From Batrachochytrium dendrobatidis JAM81 (taxonomy: Eukaryota; Chytridiomycota; Chytridiomycetes; Rhizophydiales), in assembly GCF_000203795.2 (NCBI RefSeq), contig NW_006281101.1, positions 583,279-647,278 on the forward strand: a stretch of 64,000 nucleotides of DNA, in the 5' to 3' direction. The position numbers and the translations under genes are program-made. Shown piece after piece: positions 1-9,476 of the stretch. The stretch's first letter is position 1. Each line of letters starts with the position of its first letter. The notes beneath the pieces were generated by a model. It was not told the DNA's origin, did no database searches, and worked only from the letters and a program-made list of their open reading frames with translations.

Positions 1-468
1 AGATTTCTTTATGGCGATGTGGTTTAGTATTGCCATACTTGACCCCTGTTGGTTTAGATTATACTGAATCATCACACAGGCTTTGAATCGGTTCAACACA
101 GCGTTTTTGTTTAATTCGAGGCTTTTAGTTGAACATTCAGTAGCCAAGCTTGATGGCAAGCCTGTAAAATTAGACTCGGCCAATCCATCTTTTCACTGCA
201 CACATTCGATATAGATTTATATCACCAACTTTAATTTTGCTGTGCATGACCATTCTCCCCATCTACCACGCTGCTCTACTATTGAACAATACCTTATTCT
301 TATCAATTATGCTTTTTACTCTTGACTAATACTCTTGTGCATTTGTTTTTAGTCTCCACTCTTCCTACTCCTTCGCTCACGCCTGCTTCCGCTTGTCTGC
401 CATCTTCAATTTCCACGCTGCATGATCTTTGCCATGCATATGCATATCATGAACAAGAGTCGGCCGCA
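1..468. other. Upstream region of the zinc-finger gene; no gene recognised
   Basis: No coding sequence is supported here. A typical fungal 3' splice site (pyrimidine-rich tract ending tttttag at about 345, with a gactaa-like branch sequence about 20 bases earlier) suggests the zinc-finger transcript has an upstream, probably untranslated, first exon. The reading frame stays open from this acceptor to the ATG at 469, so a longer N-terminus joined from an upstream exon is possible. I found no convincing donor and ATG pair. Confidence 0.35.
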
Positions 469-1399
469 ATGGATGAAGAGACTCATTCGACTACTCGTGA
501 TGATAATTATAGGAACAAGTACAGCAACCACTATTATCAATACTTTTCTACTGACAAAGAGCATATTTCATGCAAAACACCTACCGATGAATCCTATTCT
601 GCCATCCAAAGCAATACTCCTCCTGCATCCGCCACATTCCCACCTTCCAAGTGTGGATGGGAGCATACTTCTAATCCTGATCACTATAAAAGTTTTGATC
701 GTCAAAACTCTGAGCCTGCATCTCCATATTCGCATTCTTCTAGCGCGTCACAACGAGAGGAAAGCACATACTTGCCATCCGTTGTTCTTTCTGCCTATTC
801 AAGCACTCTTTCATCCTCTACAGATCACAGCTTTGATGATGTTGTTCCTACTGTTGAGGCAGAGTCCAAACTCGATGCGTGCCCTGATGCAGACACTGCT
901 ATAAAGAGTGATGATGATGTGAGTGCCGCTGTCGCTCCCGTTCTATTGAGTAATGGCAAGTTTGGATGTCCAAAGTGTGGTAAGTTTTATTTAGTGCTAG
1001 ATTTAATCTGTTTTGATTTGAATAGTAAATCTAATTTCATTTGGTGTGTTTAGACAAATCGTATCACCGACAATGCGACTATAGATCCCATTACCGTGTC
1101 CACCAGTCTACTAGACCATTTGAATGTAGTATTTGTACCCAATCGTTCCTGCGTCGTCATGATCTTAACCGACATGCTCGTATTCATCTTGGCTTAAAGC
1201 CATTCAAGTGTTCTCGCTGTGGTAAAGGTGTGTATTGTGTTTTTTGTTGCATCGAGCTGATTTATTTTCAACAAAATCACTCATTCAACTTTTATGACTA
1301 GGTTTTGTTCGCAAGGATGCTCTTCGTCGTCATCTTAACATGGACCCACTTGTACAACGATTCCGTTGTGCTTTGCGAGAAACCACTCCACAGTTATAA
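469..1399 (+). CDS. C2H2 zinc-finger protein (putative transcription factor)
   Basis: Three exons (469-979, 1054-1227, 1302-1399) give 260 aa; both introns are GT-AG. The first ~165 residues are low-complexity Ser/Thr/Asp-rich, typical of a regulatory region. The C-terminus carries a tandem zinc-finger array. Finger 1 (CPKC...H-x3-H) is created by splicing across intron 1. Finger 2 (CSIC...H-x3-H) is canonical. Finger 3 (CSRC...) has one clear His after the RKDALRR helix but no second His at normal spacing, so it is atypical. The array resembles fungal stress or nutrient regulators of the Msn2/Com2 type, but I cannot assign an orthologue. The start at 469 is the first in-frame ATG; the frame is open further upstream and an extra 5' exon is possible. 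Predicted nuclear DNA-binding protein. Confidence 0.75.
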
Positions 1400-1701
1400 C
1401 GCAAACTCATCATTTTGGTAAAGCTCTAGAAATGTATCATTATGATTGGCAGATTATAAATGAACCTTTATAATTGATACTGCGCTTTTTGGACTCTTGC
1501 ACCTTTTGTACCATGGCTATTTTTATGGACGGACTGCCTTGGATCTGTTCTAGTCTTTATATTATAGCATTTTTCGCTATATGCTATACTATTCTCATCC
1601 TCAATCTCTGGTTATACGCCTATACATTGTTATTCCCACATTTTATTGGAAAATTGAGGTGTTTATTATTATCTCGCCATTTTGTCTGACTGTAGTATTT
1701 A
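1400..1701. other. Intergenic, no gene seen
   Basis: About 300 bases of AT-rich sequence after the zinc-finger stop codon. It contains only short open frames without similarity I recognise. It probably holds the 3' UTR and polyadenylation region of the zinc-finger gene. Confidence 0.4.
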
Positions 1702-2166
1702 CAGCCATATTCACGTAAAATGAAACACTTTTGTATTTATCTTGCATTCAGCTTCTTTGCTTTGAAATATAAAATGGTTAAATAGGTTTCTACCATAAAT
1801 CGACTGCTTTGATAAAAGTGTTCAGTTTTTCAATGAACACAGCGTCCATCTGTCATCTCTACAAACTCGTTTTGTATCTTAATCTCACACTATGTTGTAC
1901 TCTAGCTCGAGAAAACAAAGATTGCACATTTCAAGAATGCAACCATGGTTTCCATGACAATTATCCAATGTTTGAAAATAAAGTTGGAGATTAAACAAGC
2001 GTGAATACTGCTTTGAACATGTGTTCAGTTGTTTCTACAGAAGCCAGTGAGTTGTAGTTTAAAAACAATGCTCAGTAAATTTGGTGAGAATAATCATTTC
2101 ATGAAATTGGGTGTTTATTATACACTGACACCCTTATTGGTGCTTCATTTTACGTGAATACGACTG
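1702..2166 (-). mobile_element. MITE-like element, copy A
   Basis: A 465-bp non-coding element. Its left end (CAGCCATATTCACGTAAAAT) is an imperfect inverted match to its right end (reverse complement CAGTCGTATTCACGTAAAAT). The next bases (GAAACAC / GAAGCAC) also match. Relative to copies C, D, F and H it is reversed: its right part matches the left part of copy D (AATAAGGGTG, then a tcatgaaatgatt-like block). It ends 55 bp before the ATG of the PPR gene. Confidence 0.75.
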
Positions 2167-2221
2167 CAATTGTTGTCGAAACAGCAAACCTTTACCATTA
2201 GATCGATCTGCACCGGATTAG

Positions 2222-4597
2222 ATGATGATATGGCATAGGTTTAGAGTTTTTCTTTTGTCTTCCAATAAACTTCATTCAATCACTCGACATAGACATTGTA
2301 GTCAGATTGGTTTCATCAACCAGCAGCATTCAGCATCACCAGTCTATTGGAATATGATCAGATACTGCAACTATGTCAGCATCAATACAGCAACGAGCCC
2401 GATTGAATCATTACGGTTGCAGGCTGCCGCACTGCTGAATTCAAAGATTACCATACCTGATACTGAATCTAAAAAAGATTATCATGTTCACACCTTGTAC
2501 CAACTTCCAACAAATATTCAATCTCGGCCCAATACCATCCAGCTTCAGCAAATCCTGTCACTCATTCGATCCATCAATCAGTCTGATCTATTGGTATTTG
2601 ATCGACAACATCTTCTTGAATATGTTTTATCCTCGTTGGTTACAAACAACATCTCACTATCAGCAGTGGTGCAGGAGGCATATCATCTTCCATCACCATC
2701 ATCAGTCACTTCCATAGCCAAAGCGAATCAGGCTATTGAATTTATAAAACAGAAAGGATTGCTGCCTGATGCTGCCGTATATACCTATTTATTTATTTGC
2801 TTGTGTGATCATTCTGTTGAGACCAAATCGGATATAATCATGTTTATCGAAACAATTTCAAGCTCCTGGATGAGCTGGACTTATGTTTCCATACTATCTC
2901 AATTGCTCAAATGGAAGGATTTTGATTATTTTGATGCATTGGTAAAAGAATATCAGATGGAATACCAGCAAATGGGAGCCACGGCTTGGAATTTGGATCA
3001 AGATCAAGTGGATATCTTTTCTCTCGAGTTGAATGTTTTGCAGATCGAAGCTGCTACTGTACAGCAAAAATTCAACGAATGTGGAGTGTTGATTGAGCAT
3101 TTGACTCGACATATTCGTCTATTATCGCCAAAGGGATTGAACGTGTTGGCCAAATTATGTGCCCTGACAGGCGATATACCTGCTCTTTGGCGCATTTTTA
3201 ACTATAGCGAGTCCAGCGTCAATGCACAGGTGTATATAGAGATTATTCAAGGTATCAACAAGAATAGACTGTTTTATTTTGTCCAGAAAGCTTTCTCTCG
3301 TCTGGATATTGTATGGCATGAATCGCTTGGTTCAAAGTCGCTAATGTATAATATTGTGCTCAAGGCTTGCCTAAAACTTGAACGTTTTAAACATGCCATC
3401 AAGTATTTTGATTGCATGCAGAAAGACGGTGTTATTCCTGATACAGCCACCTTGAACATTATCATCCCCATCATAAACAAGTCTTCTGAAAAGACTCGCC
3501 ATTACCTAGTTGACAAGATCGAAGAGCGCCTACACGCAGCAAATGACGATCAAACAGCCGAGTTTTTAGCCACAAAGGTATTGTATGCATCCACTCAAGG
3601 TAATCTGATGAGCGCGCGACGAGAATTTAAGCGAATTGCTTTACCAAGTATCGAGACATTTGAAGTGATGGCTGTTGCATGTTTAAAATTTGAAGCTACT
3701 TTACAAGAAGCAGAAAATGCGATCAATGGATTGTATATGCAGATGCAGACAGCAGGGGTTGTGCCAACGGACGCTTTTTTTTCTACAGCAATAGATACGT
3801 TTTGTACTCCTGTAAATGAATCCTGCGTTGAGAAATGGATTGAACGAGCCAAGCAAGTGAATATTCCAGTAGGATTAATGTCGCTAAAGCTAATAAAATA
3901 CTATGGGCAAACCAAGTCTGATTATCGGCGGATGCGGGATGTTTACTATGAATTATGCTGGCTACGATCCTGTGGGCCGACCATTGAGCACGATGCAGAA
4001 ATGATTCATGGACTAACGCAGATGATGGCAGACATTCAATATAAAGCAAGATTTGCGACAACGGAGAGCAAGGATCAGCAATCTAGAGATGAATGGACAC
4101 TAGATGAGATATATGATTTTGTATTGAAAATATGGAATTCATATTCAATTAGCGAGCGACTTGACTCGACTAGTCTTTGTCGAGCATTTTTTGTATGGTG
4201 CTGTAGCTGCAAGGACTATACATTGTTGTTTTCTGAATGGAGACTTTTACGATCGTATGAGCCCAAGTCGTCTACAGATTCAAACACGTACAAGTCTACT
4301 GTAACAGCGAATCATTCACCTGTTCCAGGGCAGCTCTATGTTCAACTTTTTGATGAGTTGCTAAAAAACGATAGAATACAGGATGCAGTACAAGTGATTG
4401 TTGAGGATATGGTACTGGATAGAGGAACACTGACCGTGAGGCAAGCAAAGCAGATACTGAGACTACTATCAATAGGAAATCAAGGTCAAGCGATGGAAAA
4501 AGTATGGAAGATGATGGTGAGAGAGTATCCACAAGTGGCAGCGCAAGTTTATGTGGAAATTCCACGATCGCTTAAACAAATTGAAGGAATATATTAA
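2222..4597 (+). CDS. Pentatricopeptide repeat (PPR) protein, probably mitochondrial
   Basis: Single-exon gene, 791 aa, starting at the first ATG (2222, followed by a second ATG). The N-terminus is rich in Arg, Ser and His with almost no acidic residues over ~45 aa, as expected of a mitochondrial presequence. Helix-turn-helix PPR units are visible around residues 166-195 (AIEFIKQKGLLPDAAVYTYL), 374-408 (a textbook unit with YFDCMQKDGVIPD) and 500-520 (MQMQTAGVVPTDAFF). The rest is alpha-helical and more divergent, as in fungal mitochondrial PPR proteins that bind organellar RNA for stability, processing or translation. I cannot name the orthologue or RNA target. MITE copies lie 55 bp upstream and 15 bp downstream, so the UTRs or promoter may contain element sequence. 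Confidence 0.8.
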   Translation: MMIWHRFRVFLLSSNKLHSITRHRHCSQIGFINQQHSASPVYWNMIRYCNYVSINTATSPIESLRLQAAALLNSKITIPDTESKKDYHVHTLYQLPTNIQSRPNTIQLQQILSLIRSINQSDLLVFDRQHLLEYVLSSLVTNNISLSAVVQEAYHLPSPSSVTSIAKANQAIEFIKQKGLLPDAAVYTYLFICLCDHSVETKSDIIMFIETISSSWMSWTYVSILSQLLKWKDFDYFDALVKEYQMEYQQMGATAWNLDQDQVDIFSLELNVLQIEAATVQQKFNECGVLIEHLTRHIRLLSPKGLNVLAKLCALTGDIPALWRIFNYSESSVNAQVYIEIIQGINKNRLFYFVQKAFSRLDIVWHESLGSKSLMYNIVLKACLKLERFKHAIKYFDCMQKDGVIPDTATLNIIIPIINKSSEKTRHYLVDKIEERLHAANDDQTAEFLATKVLYASTQGNLMSARREFKRIALPSIETFEVMAVACLKFEATLQEAENAINGLYMQMQTAGVVPTDAFFSTAIDTFCTPVNESCVEKWIERAKQVNIPVGLMSLKLIKYYGQTKSDYRRMRDVYYELCWLRSCGPTIEHDAEMIHGLTQMMADIQYKARFATTESKDQQSRDEWTLDEIYDFVLKIWNSYSISERLDSTSLCRAFFVWCCSCKDYTLLFSEWRLLRSYEPKSSTDSNTYKSTVTANHSPVPGQLYVQLFDELLKNDRIQDAVQVIVEDMVLDRGTLTVRQAKQILRLLSIGNQGQAMEKVWKMMVREYPQVAAQVYVEIPRSLKQIEGIY

Positions 4598-4612
4598 AGC
4601 ATAATTTATCAC

Positions 4613-5247
4613 CAGCCATATTTGCATAAAATGGAACACTAAATAAAAGTTTTTGTAATGAACATTCAGTCATATTTGATCGAGTCAATGTACTGGACAA
4701 CATTGTGTTTTTTCGAATCGTCGTGTAGAAACAGTTTGAGTGGTGTTTAGCATTTAAACATGTCCTTTTACGTATGAATCTCTACTTTCTATAATACATT
4801 GTCGTCAAATCATTTATGGATGGCTTGACAACTCTGTAGTCATCAATACCTGGACAACAAGACGTTGTGAACGCACCTGTGGACTTTTACCAAGTGCAAA
4901 TATCTCGACCAGCAATGTCAATGATCTTGATAACAATATTAAATACAAACACCAACACTTGTGAGTGGCAGACAGATTGACAAGAAATGTGTACAAGCTT
5001 TTATTGACAATATCTAAACAAATTCAATGTCTAGATTGCAATGGATGAATCTGGTACCAAACTTGACAATCGTACAATGTATGGCTATTCAAACAAATTC
5101 AGAATTCAAGTTGTAAAGCATCAGTTTAAACTTATAGTTTGTATTATATGATGATCGGTGTGTTGAAAGTCAATTTGTAGTAAAAAACTGAACAAGTTGG
5201 CCAATATTTTACTCGAAAATAAAATATAAACTTTACGTGAATTTGAG
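4613..5247 (+). mobile_element. MITE-like element, copy B (inverted partner of copy at 34821)
   Basis: A 635-bp element with imperfect terminal inverted repeats (left CAGCCATATTTGCATAAAAT; right end, read on the other strand, CTCAAATTCACGTAAAG). It is nearly identical over its whole length to the element at 34821-35454, which lies in the opposite orientation. A 60-residue open frame on its minus strand is matched in the other copy with only three substitutions, but resembles no protein I know and I treat it as chance. The element begins 15 bp after the PPR stop codon and ends 88 bp before the CTL gene. Confidence 0.8.
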
Positions 5248-5335
5248 TAAAATTGGGTCCAGCTCAACACGTGTTTAAAGTGTAATTATTGACGAGCATA
5301 TTTGTGAATGACGAGTTGGCGAACATTCAATCAGC

Positions 5336-7882
5336 ATGTCCAAGTCAAGTTCCAAAAACAGCGGACAGACAGCAATTACTCCACAACACTCGCCTTCTTA
5401 TCATACCGCCTACAACAGTCCTGGAATTCCATCAGCTACCATGTCTTCTTCTATTAGCACTGCGCCTTTCTTTTCTGTTACGCTCGCTGGTCCTGCCACC
5501 TCCGCTTCTCCCAACGTTTCTTCAACATTACCAGGTGGTGGAGACTATTCCAGTCAACTGCGTTCTCCAACTGCTGCTTATCCCTCACACTCTGATTACA
5601 CCGAACCTGCATTAAGGATTGAGGATTCCTACGAGGACTATGCTGACCAAGACAGTGTCGAGGGTCAGCATCCTCGCAGTGGTGGTTTCTTTGGGTTTGG
5701 CAACTCTGCTTACCCAGCCACAGCCCAGCCTCCTAGTCTTCATCCTACTTATGATATTGGATATGGTCACCACGATGATGACAATGAGAGTGACAGTCAA
5801 GCATCTGAGAAAGAGTCAAGCAATCCATTACTGGGTATACGCAATCCATTTGGCCAGTTTTTAAAGTCTAAACCATTTGCTCAAGTCGATCCATTATTTC
5901 AACCATTGATTGAATCCACCATCGAGGTATTGCCTTGAATTTAACTGTTATTCATCTGTTTGGTATCAGACATGCTTATTGCTTTTCTTGTAGGATCAGG
6001 ACGAGTCTATTTATGTTGAGCCTGAACGACGACCTTATAGTGACATTTCTGTTACCTTCATTTACTTGACTGCTTTGCTGTTTATGTTTGTTTGGGGTAT
6101 CGTATCGGCAACCTCGTCAGGATCGCTTCCTTCTTCATCTATCATCTCAAAAACTCTTTATTTTACTTTCTCCGAGTCTGCTGGTATGTATGCAGATTCC
6201 ACTACAACAACCCTGCGTGCATGCTAACATTCAGTTGCTTTTGTAGTCACGGTATTGGTGCTCACTATTATATCTGTCTTGGTGGGAGCCGCATGGCTAG
6301 TTATGCTATCATATTTTGCAAGAGTAAGTCTCCACTATATCGTCATGATTTAGTCTATCTGACCAGCCTTTAACTCTACTTTTCTGCAATGGTGTTATTA
6401 GCCCATCATCTTTTTTACTGCAATCGCTATACCCGCTTCGATTTTTCTAGTCTCGATAATCACATTTTTTGTCTCGCTCTCCACTTCATACGCTCCAAAG
6501 ACACCTGATGTACGATCTGAAATTCAAGTCATGATGGCTGTGGCATTCTCTGGCATCATTATCTCGATTTGGCTAGGAACGTATATTTGGCGCAGGCGGA
6601 ATATGGTGGATACCATGACTCATGTTATTGAGGTATGTGACTTGTTCCATTGATCTTTTAGCTTTGATTTAGTTGATGTGGATATAGTAGACTCATTTTT
6701 AAACTCTGTATATATAGCTTTCGTGCGATATTTTGCATCTCAATCCATCATTGTTTGGACTTTCCGTAGCTCTTATGATTGCTCACTTCATCTTCAGTGT
6801 TATCTGGCTTGTGCTCTTTTCTCGGCTGTTTTTAGTTGGAAGTGTAAAGATTGACATTCCTGTGGGCAATGGCGCCGACCCAGTTTTTGTTTCTTCGAAA
6901 ACCACTCCTCTTATCGCCGTATTTTTCGTCTTTGTCTACTTTTGGACATCGTCTATTTTTCAAAATTTGGAAAAAACAACTGTCGCATCTGTTGTTGGTG
7001 GATGGTATTTTGAAGAGTTGAGTATTTTGTAATGCTTGACTAGACACTTGTTGATTTTTATAGGTTTTGCTCTGTAGCTGACTTTATGGATTGAAGTTTA
7101 CCTAAATCACCCACACATAGCAGTGATCAAACATGGAGAAATTTTCAACATGTCTCTACAAAATCCTTTGGCTCAGTTGCGCTTGCATCGCTTATTCTTG
7201 GTGCAGTACAGACCATCAAGTATATAATCTCCAAGATTCGCAGTGTAGGTTTTATTGGCATTGATTCAAGCATATATGCTAATCAGACAGTATAGCTTAT
7301 TTAAACTTTTTAATATCAATACTAAATTCAATAGAGAGCATCTCAAGGCTCCACGTTCATGAGATTCTTATTGTCCACATTGACCGTTGTATCTCAAGTG
7401 ATTGATGATATATCTGGTTATGCATTGGTGAACACAGGTCTTACGGGAGATCCATTCTTGGATTCGGCATATGCTTGCACGAGGCTTTTTCGACGTAATC
7501 TCATTTTAGGATTAATCACCCAAAGCGTAGCAAAAATCATTGGCGTACTTGGCCGAGTTTTGGTTGCATCAACTGTTGGTTTAGCCGTGTTTTGGGGAGC
7601 CGTGAATCGCACTTCAAATGGTGTGGGCACAGATGGAAACGAATGGGTTGTGGCAATTGTATCAACCATTGTGCCCTACTATGTCATGGGTGTCTTGACC
7701 AAAGTAGTGGAAAACACGTATGTATATTGTTTGATATTTGAAAAATGAGTTTAATATCAATACTAACGCAATGTGGCTGGTGTAGGATTGATGCCACGTT
7801 TATTTGCTATCTGATTGATTTGGATACTAATTCGTGCCATTGCGAAGGCGCACATCGCATCTTCTCGGAGTCACTAAGCTGA
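5336..7882 (+). CDS. Choline transporter-like protein (CTL/SLC44, Pns1 family)
   Basis: Eight exons (5336-5926, 5994-6183, 6247-6323, 6402-6632, 6718-7016, 7121-7244, 7335-7717, 7786-7882) join in frame to 663 aa. The first ~210 residues are Ser/Pro/Tyr-rich cytoplasmic sequence ending in a DPLFQP segment. About ten membrane helices follow. Family signatures include VGGWYF, the SFGSVALASLILG helix and the C-terminal VVENTIDATFICYLIDLD stretch that matches the ...D-T-x-F-x-C-Y-x-x-D ending of Pns1/CTL proteins. The family comprises plasma-membrane solute carriers; choline or ethanolamine transport is shown for animal members and is less certain for fungi. The fifth intron (7017-7120, donor GTTGAG) is inferred from frame and similarity and is the least certain junction. 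Confidence 0.88.
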
Positions 7883-8228
7883 ATGCTTATTTTAAGTGTT
7901 ACCCGTTCATGTAAAGACATTCTAGAAGCGGATCTTATCTTCTGATGACTACATTGCTTGATAAGACACGACGACGATGATTTAACGCTGACATTCTATC
8001 AGGTTTTTGATCATTCGAACCAAAGCCAGTGTATTTGATATTTCCCGTAATCCCTGTATATAGTAGTTGAAAAGCGCCAATATTTTTCTTTCAAACTTTT
8101 TTGTCTCGACTTTTAATTACATGGTTTGGGGTTTATTTCAGTACAGGGATACTTTTTTCAAACTGTTTCTAGAAAGATTATAAAATGGTTTGGGACAGAT
8201 GCAGGGAATTAATCATGAAAGTATCTTT
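7883..8228. other. Convergent intergenic region, no gene seen
   Basis: About 345 bases between the stop codons of two convergent genes (CTL and polyprenol reductase). I see no conserved element or long open frame. It probably carries both 3' UTRs. Confidence 0.5.
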
Positions 8229-9275
8229 TCAAAAGATTAAAGGAATGATACGTTTCCAGAAAGACTTGATCTGATTTGGATATGTTTTCTTGTACCATTT
8301 CCATTGCATGTTTGAGCTCACGCTCAAATCTACGCAAACAAACAAAACTACACACCAAGTAGTCAGATCTGCAAACCCAGCAATCACAACAAATCCAACA
8401 TAAATCATGATTTCAAAAAAGTAATGTGGACATGCAACATAATTAAACCATCTGCCCTGTGGTAGAATGTAGTTTGAAGTGGATAGAGATGTAGAGGTAT
8501 TAGTTGTGGTAGCCATAGTGAGCAATGATTTGTCAGTGGTATTTTTCAGGCCAACTGTATTAGATTCTCTAGATTTTGATAGGTTTCGAGAGTCCATCCT
8601 TTGCCTTAGTTTTGACAAGTACATGTGAATATAGTTTTGTTCACACCCAGCCCAGAAAAAGATGTACAGTCCAACGATGCAGAATATACCGCTTTTAAAA
8701 GTGATTGGCTGGCTGCAAGGAGAAATCAATGAAGACTCGAGTTCAAATATAGTGAATAGAATTGGCCTGATGGTGGTTTCAACCAATAAAGCCAGCGGCA
8801 TAAACATGTAAAAGAAATATCCTGCAGCATAATGTAGAATATGCATTCTTGAAGTACGCTTGGAAGACTGCCATAAAAGGCATTCGATCATGCGTCGAAG
8901 GGTTTGGCATTCAATGAGGATCCATATTAACCAGACTCGACCACTCATGCTGCAGCCGATCCAACTCTGGCCAGAAATCATATAATCCACTCGAATAGTC
9001 GTATTGGTTTTCAACGCATACTGGGAAAAAGAGTGATTCAAGGACAGTAAGCCACAACCGATAAGAGTGTTCCAGAATAAACCAAAGAAATAAAAGTGGG
9101 TAAACCAAGATTTGGGAACAGAAAAGATCGAGTTTCCAAAGGTCTTGCCATACTGCAGGAGAGATAGACAAAGAGGGTTTTTCAGTAGAGAAATAAAAAA
9201 TATAAATGCAGTGGGAAGCAAGAACAATAGACGAAGAGTCCACACCACAACAAGAACAGCAGTGTCTTGATTCAT
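8229..9275 (-). CDS. Polyprenol reductase (SRD5A3/Dfg10 family)
   Basis: Single-exon gene, 348 aa from the first ATG (9275). The open frame extends upstream only through a non-ATG codon, so 9275 is preferred. The protein is polytopic with at least six hydrophobic segments. Its C-terminus has the steroid 5-alpha-reductase family signature: ILPQGRWFNYVACPHYFFEI (about residues 275-295), then a membrane helix and an ending with WYKKTYP and Arg/Lys. Spacing and motifs fit the SRD5A3/Dfg10 subgroup. These ER-membrane enzymes were long assigned the NADPH-dependent reduction of polyprenol to dolichol, the lipid carrier for N-glycosylation; the exact step has been revised in mammals. Length is close to family members (about 320 aa). 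Divergently transcribed from the midasin gene. Confidence 0.85.
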   Translation of the reverse strand: MNQDTAVLVVVWTLRLLFLLPTAFIFFISLLKNPLCLSLLQYGKTFGNSIFSVPKSWFTHFYFFGLFWNTLIGCGLLSLNHSFSQYALKTNTTIRVDYMISGQSWIGCSMSGRVWLIWILIECQTLRRMIECLLWQSSKRTSRMHILHYAAGYFFYMFMPLALLVETTIRPILFTIFELESSLISPCSQPITFKSGIFCIVGLYIFFWAGCEQNYIHMYLSKLRQRMDSRNLSKSRESNTVGLKNTTDKSLLTMATTTNTSTSLSTSNYILPQGRWFNYVACPHYFFEIMIYVGFVVIAGFADLTTWCVVLFVCVDLSVSSNMQWKWYKKTYPNQIKSFWKRIIPLIF

Positions 9276-9476
9276 GATGGTTTGGTAAACTGTCGACGCG
9301 ATTAATTTGTCGTATAAACTATCAGCTGGTCCCACGTGACGTATGTGAACTGTTTGAATTCTTGCTATTTTTTTCTTTTTGGCTTAAAAATATTGACTCG
9401 GCGTGTAGTTTGTCGCACTTGGTAGTCATCCTTAGAATCTACTATTACACGCTTGCAATCAATAGTCTGCTTTGAA
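9276..9476. promoter_or_regulatory. Divergent promoter region with CACGTG palindrome
   Basis: The 201 bases between the two divergent start codons (polyprenol reductase and midasin) must hold both promoters. A perfect CACGTG E-box lies at 9333-9338, directly followed by a TGACGT-like half-site (CACGTGACGT). CACGTG is the core bound by fungal bHLH factors such as Cbf1 and Pho4. Occupancy here is inference only. Confidence 0.4.

Noticed and set aside
322..468. Zinc-finger open frame beginning upstream at a TTG codon
   Set aside because: There is no in-frame ATG before 469 in this stretch, and a strong 3' splice site lies inside it, so the first part is intronic.
4814..4996. 60-codon open frame on the minus strand inside MITE copy B, repeated in copy B' (35070-35252)
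   Set aside because: It is conserved only because the two copies are near-identical DNA. There is no similarity to known proteins and it is not shared by other copies.
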